From the NCBI GenBank assembly GCA_001949185.1, contig BDGG01000001.1, positions 4,456,629 to 4,520,628 on the forward strand: a DNA stretch of 64,000 bases, given 5' to 3'. Position numbers and translations under genes: made by a program. This stretch comes from Ramazzottius varieornatus (lineage: Eukaryota; Tardigrada; Eutardigrada; Parachela; Ramazzottiidae). Shown here in pieces: positions 61,077 to 64,000 of this stretch; position 1 is the first letter of the stretch; every line of letters starts with the position of its first letter. Under the pieces are notes generated by a model. That model did not search any database, was not told where the DNA came from, and worked only from the letters and a program-made list of their open reading frames with translations.

Positions 61077-61960
61077 TTAAACGGTCGGGTACCAGCAGAT
61101 CATCCTTGGCGTGTTGGCGAAGACCTGGATATCCGTCGTGAAAGGTGGCGTGTGTTTTCTCGAAGTCAAGAATCCCATCACAATGGGCGGCGTCCAGAAG
61201 AGAATTTGGGAGAGTACTATAATCAAAACTAAATGAGGACTCCTATTGAAATGATTCCTTCGAACGCAATTCTGCTTCCGAGCAGACGTTCGCAGATTCC
61301 CTGCAGGAGAATTAATGACAGAAGCCAAACCGGAAGGAACCACCGTGTTGTGTTACCTCAACGAATTAGTCTGGTTCCGCCAACAGTACTGGGCTGTAAA
61401 GGCCAGCAGAGTATAAGACGAGTAGACCAGGAACGACGTGATGAAAGCGGTGATGATGATGGCCAACTGTTCGTACCAGAAAGTGCCTCTGATCGTATCG
61501 CAATATTCGCCGGGGTTTCTCCGAGCCTTGGCATCATAGTTCAACAGCGGAATGTACCAAAAGTGAAGGTATACAAGCATGGTTAGGGTGGACAGAAGTC
61601 CGCAACGTAATGGTTCGCCCTCGCCGGTACCAGTAAGGTGCGAGTACCGCGAGCCACCGGTCAAGGCAGATGACGATGTGAAGAGGGGCCAGTATGGTCA
61701 TGATGATGCGGTTCGTGTATTTGTAGAAGGTACACTGCGAATGCTGAGGAGTCAGCTTCGGTCTAGGTCGTGGTAGACGGTCAAAGGAGCGGTGATGGTG
61801 GCAGCTGCGAGGTCGACGATGGTCATCTTCCCCACATGGATGGAGAAAGGTGTAATGGGGTTGCGCTTAGTCAATTAAGAAGATACAAAAAAATATACAC
61901 GTTAAAGACTGCTCCCATCGCGGCCACACCGCTACTGAAGTAACTTCCGAATCTGATTAA
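61077..61960 (-). pseudogene. decayed GPCR with several frameshifts and no recognisable TM7
   Basis: Rhodopsin-type GPCR pieces follow in order on the minus strand but in changing frames. TM1-like GVAAMGAVFNVYIFLYLLN (about 61945-61885) ends in a stop. NPITPFSIHVGKMTIVDLAA continues two bases out of frame through TM2. A further single-base shift leads to QCTFYKYTNRIM and ICLDRWLAVLAPYW (TM3 with an LDRW motif). A third shift gives the TM4/5 stretch LRCGLLSTLTMLVYLHFWYI and EQLAIIITAFITSFLVYSSY. TM6 (VLIIVLSQILFWTPPIVMGF) follows a splice site whose phase does not fit. After it, no NPxxY segment appears before a stop. At least three indels make it a pseudogene, or a badly polished stretch of assembly. 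The neighbouring genes read cleanly, which favours decay. Confidence 0.72.
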
Positions 61961-61983
61961 CTTTTCCAGGTTGGTCGAATGAG

Positions 61984-62663
61984 TACTTTAAAGTGCCAAT
62001 GATATGGGACAGGTTTGGGTCCCAGTGGGTGTAAAACTGCCGCCTGGCAAATATCAAACATAGTAGGCTCAGCTGTAATTCGCTCTTATTCGTCATCATA
62101 CAGCCCGTTCTCTAAAAGCCACGACAGCAAGCCCGACCAACCCGGATTTTAATTCGAGCGTACCATACACATACTCTATCAATTCAAAATGTACTCGTCG
62201 TCCATCTCTTCATCAGACTTGCCAGAATTATCTGAACCATTTCTAACATAAATCTCGCTATCATCAGACTGGAGAAAGGAGTTTTTATACAAACTTACGT
62301 CCAGAACGTTATCATCATCGTCAACAGTATTGCCCTCACTGAGAGTAGGATATCCAGCCTTAACCTCATGAATAACTGGAGGATCCTACGCTTCTCGGCG
62401 TCCGAGTAATGATTCTGAGCCATCACAACGGTTGTATCGAGATGTCCAGAACAACAAAGGAGAAGCGCAAGAAAAAATGAAACTTTGTTATCTCAGCTGG
62501 ATAGAAATCAAGTTCTCTCGCTGACACCCGGCCGGGAAAGCACTGTAAATGAGTGATCAGCTGTTTCCGGCTGCCAGCCTCAGTCAGAAAAGACCGCGAC
62601 CGGGGGTTGTTTTTACGATGACTAGCACCCAAACCTGTCCCATATCATTGGCACTTTAAAGTA
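61984..62663. mobile_element. family B DNA transposon, 680 bp, internally deleted
   Basis: Perfect 37-bp terminal inverted repeats begin TACTTTAAAGTGCCAATGAT and run through GGGACAGGTTTGGGT. Inside is a minus-strand acidic ORF remnant (62179-62385). TTAA or TA could be the target: TACTTTAAAG contains TTTAAA. The 33.1-kb element shares both ends. No full transposase is present here, so an active copy must be or have been elsewhere. Confidence 0.85.
62179..62385 (-). CDS. acidic ORF remnant inside family B element
   Basis: A 68-residue open frame follows TAG|GAT, which could be a splice acceptor. It reads PPVIHEVKAGYPTLSEGN, VDDDDNVLDV, FLQSDDSEIYVRN and EEMDDEYILN before the stop. It is very acidic, as are the N-terminal regions of some transposases (for example piggyBac), but no catalytic residues are seen. 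An in-frame GTAAGT...CTCCAG, 30 bases long, lies within it. A short frame MAQNHYSDAEKRRILQ upstream may be a first exon. Confidence 0.4.
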   Translation of the reverse strand, partial: DPPVIHEVKAGYPTLSEGNTVDDDDNVLDVSLYKNSFLQSDDSEIYVRNGSDNSGKSDEEMDDEYILN

Positions 62664-64000
62664 GTGTTTTTTCGATCCGAAGGAGGTTAGTCGTTAGTTG
62701 CTACAAGCTGTTCGCTTCGCCTTCGGCTCGCTCGCAGCTTGTCAATGATGTACAAAAACGGAAACGGATAGCGCAGAAGAATGGCAATGTATATATTTAA
62801 AGCTATGCTCAGTTCGGAACGAACGAATCTCGTATGCTCGTTCCAAACATAGTGCACTCACAAGGGAATCTCAAACTGCGCAAATTGAAACCATTGGATA
62901 ACTTTGATTTTGTTTCATATTCACTCCAACAAGTTTCCGAGGTGTCCACTGATATCGTCCAATCAGCAGAAAATTTTGTCGCGTCTTAGACGGTTCGCGA
63001 TTGAAGACAAAATATTTTGAAACTCGTAACCAAGCGCAGTAGAACAGCCACTTTTCGATCTTTTGTGAGGTTGTTCCGTTTTTAATAGTTTTATTGCTCT
63101 ACCTCGATAATTTCCTTTCGGTAGCCAGTTGTTTTAGTCGACCTTTTCTTCAAAATAACACTACCCCACCCCCCGCCATTTCTCAAGGTTAACCTTAGCG
63201 TGCACTGTATGATTTCACACTTGGGACTTCTGTTGAAGCACTGCTGGTTGATTTCCCAAGAATAAAAATTCTATTTGAAAAATGCTACGGAAGTCTTTTA
63301 TAGTTTGGTACATATGTAAAAGCAGTATGTTTGTGCTGCCGCAAGGTTATACGGGTGCCGGGGAAGTTCAAGAACTCGTTCGTTTGGTCACGCTGATTTC
63401 GAAAAAGTGCTGCACCAAGTTTTGGCGAAACGTGTATCCCACCGATCACCGTCTACAGATCCACATGTGGACTTCGGAAACGTACGGTCCGCTGGATACC
63501 AGTTATTTTAAAAAGGCTAGATCGGCTAAAAATAGGTGGAATTCGAATAGGTTTGAACCACCAAGCATCAAATGGTGTACGGAATAGGGACTAACTTTGT
63601 TGGGTTCTTCGCTAGTAAATATCGAGAAGAGTACCACAGCAAGATTTATGTGCCAGCGCACATAGAGGTCAGGTAATGGCGCTATCTAACTTATTTGCTA
63701 ATTTGCTAATTTGCTAATTTGCTAAGCAATGAGCTGTGTTATGAAAACATACAGGCGACACAGAAACTGACACAAAAAATCAGAATCAGAACTGCAAGAT
63801 AAAAAACTGAAGAAAAAGACCACGTTAGCAACATCTGGACACCGTTTCCGAATTTCGGGCAAGATTTGAACCAATTCGTACCGAAATTCGGCGAATGCCA
63901 GAGCGTACAGTGAAAATAAATGGATAGCAGTATATATAAATTAGGACGGGGCGTACGTCTGAGAAAACTACTTCAGTGCTCATTCGATATAATAATCGCG
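62664..64000. other. intergenic, end of window
   Basis: An inverted CAAGCTG...CAGCTTG pair lies near 62703-62740. A 101-codon plus ORF (63282-63587) has no recognised features. An 8-bp tandem repeat lies at 63693-63724. No gene can be supported. Confidence 0.45.
63693..63724. repeat. tandem repeat (ATTTGCTA)x4
   Basis: Four perfect copies of the octamer ATTTGCTA, with partial copies on both sides. Confidence 0.95.

Noticed and set aside
63282-63587. 101-codon plus ORF at the window end
   Set aside because: Reads smoothly but no domain, signal peptide or conserved motif; not enough to call a gene.

Overview
The window is eukaryotic, and the evidence points to a tardigrade. Genes are broken by many short GT-AG introns and lie close together on both strands. 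A six-exon gene at 9.8-11.1 kb encodes a secreted, FABP-like protein whose C-terminus matches the SAHS (secretory abundant heat-soluble) family, which is known only from tardigrades. The other proteins are ordinary animal housekeeping and neuronal proteins. A run of Ns at 55,209-55,258 marks a scaffold gap.

Layout. 0-9 kb: 5' end of a MARCH-type ubiquitin ligase (minus), ADSL (minus), the RBX2/RNF7 RING protein (plus), a phospholipid scramblase (minus), ARL6/BBS3 (minus), an AT-hook gene (minus) and a peptide-type GPCR (minus). 9.7-18 kb: SAHS (minus), an unidentified minus-strand gene, a proctolin precursor (plus), PDAP1 (minus) and a secreted chitin-binding protein (minus). 18-29.3 kb: a CCAP/vasopressin-type GPCR (plus), the high-affinity choline transporter (plus), JKAMP (minus) and ALG12 (plus). 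29.6-38.2 kb: a secreted propeller-like protein (minus), DNAJC9 (plus) and Ku70/XRCC6 (plus). 38.5-51.2 kb, all minus: an 11-exon gene joining a UPF1-type CH domain and SF1 helicase to a REXO-type DEDDh exonuclease, a flavin polyamine oxidase and a muscarinic acetylcholine receptor with a very long third loop. 51-64 kb: a gene-poor tract with a four-TM protein, a decayed GPCR and DNA-transposon remnants.

The genes do not form an operon, but themes recur. The choline transporter and muscarinic receptor belong to cholinergic signalling. Proctolin and two intact peptide-type GPCRs belong to peptide signalling. ALG12 and JKAMP act at the ER membrane. UPF1-like/REXO, Ku70 and DNAJC9 act on nucleic acids or chromatin.

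Three non-autonomous repeat families fill introns and intergenic DNA: (A) a fold-back with a CAAGTGGCGCAC stem, at least eight copies; (B) an element with 37-bp terminal inverted repeats, two copies; (C) a CACCTGCATAC repeat. The octamer ACCGGAAG is strongly over-represented. All exon structures below were traced by eye from splice signals, phase continuity and remembered family sequences. No alignment or search was run.
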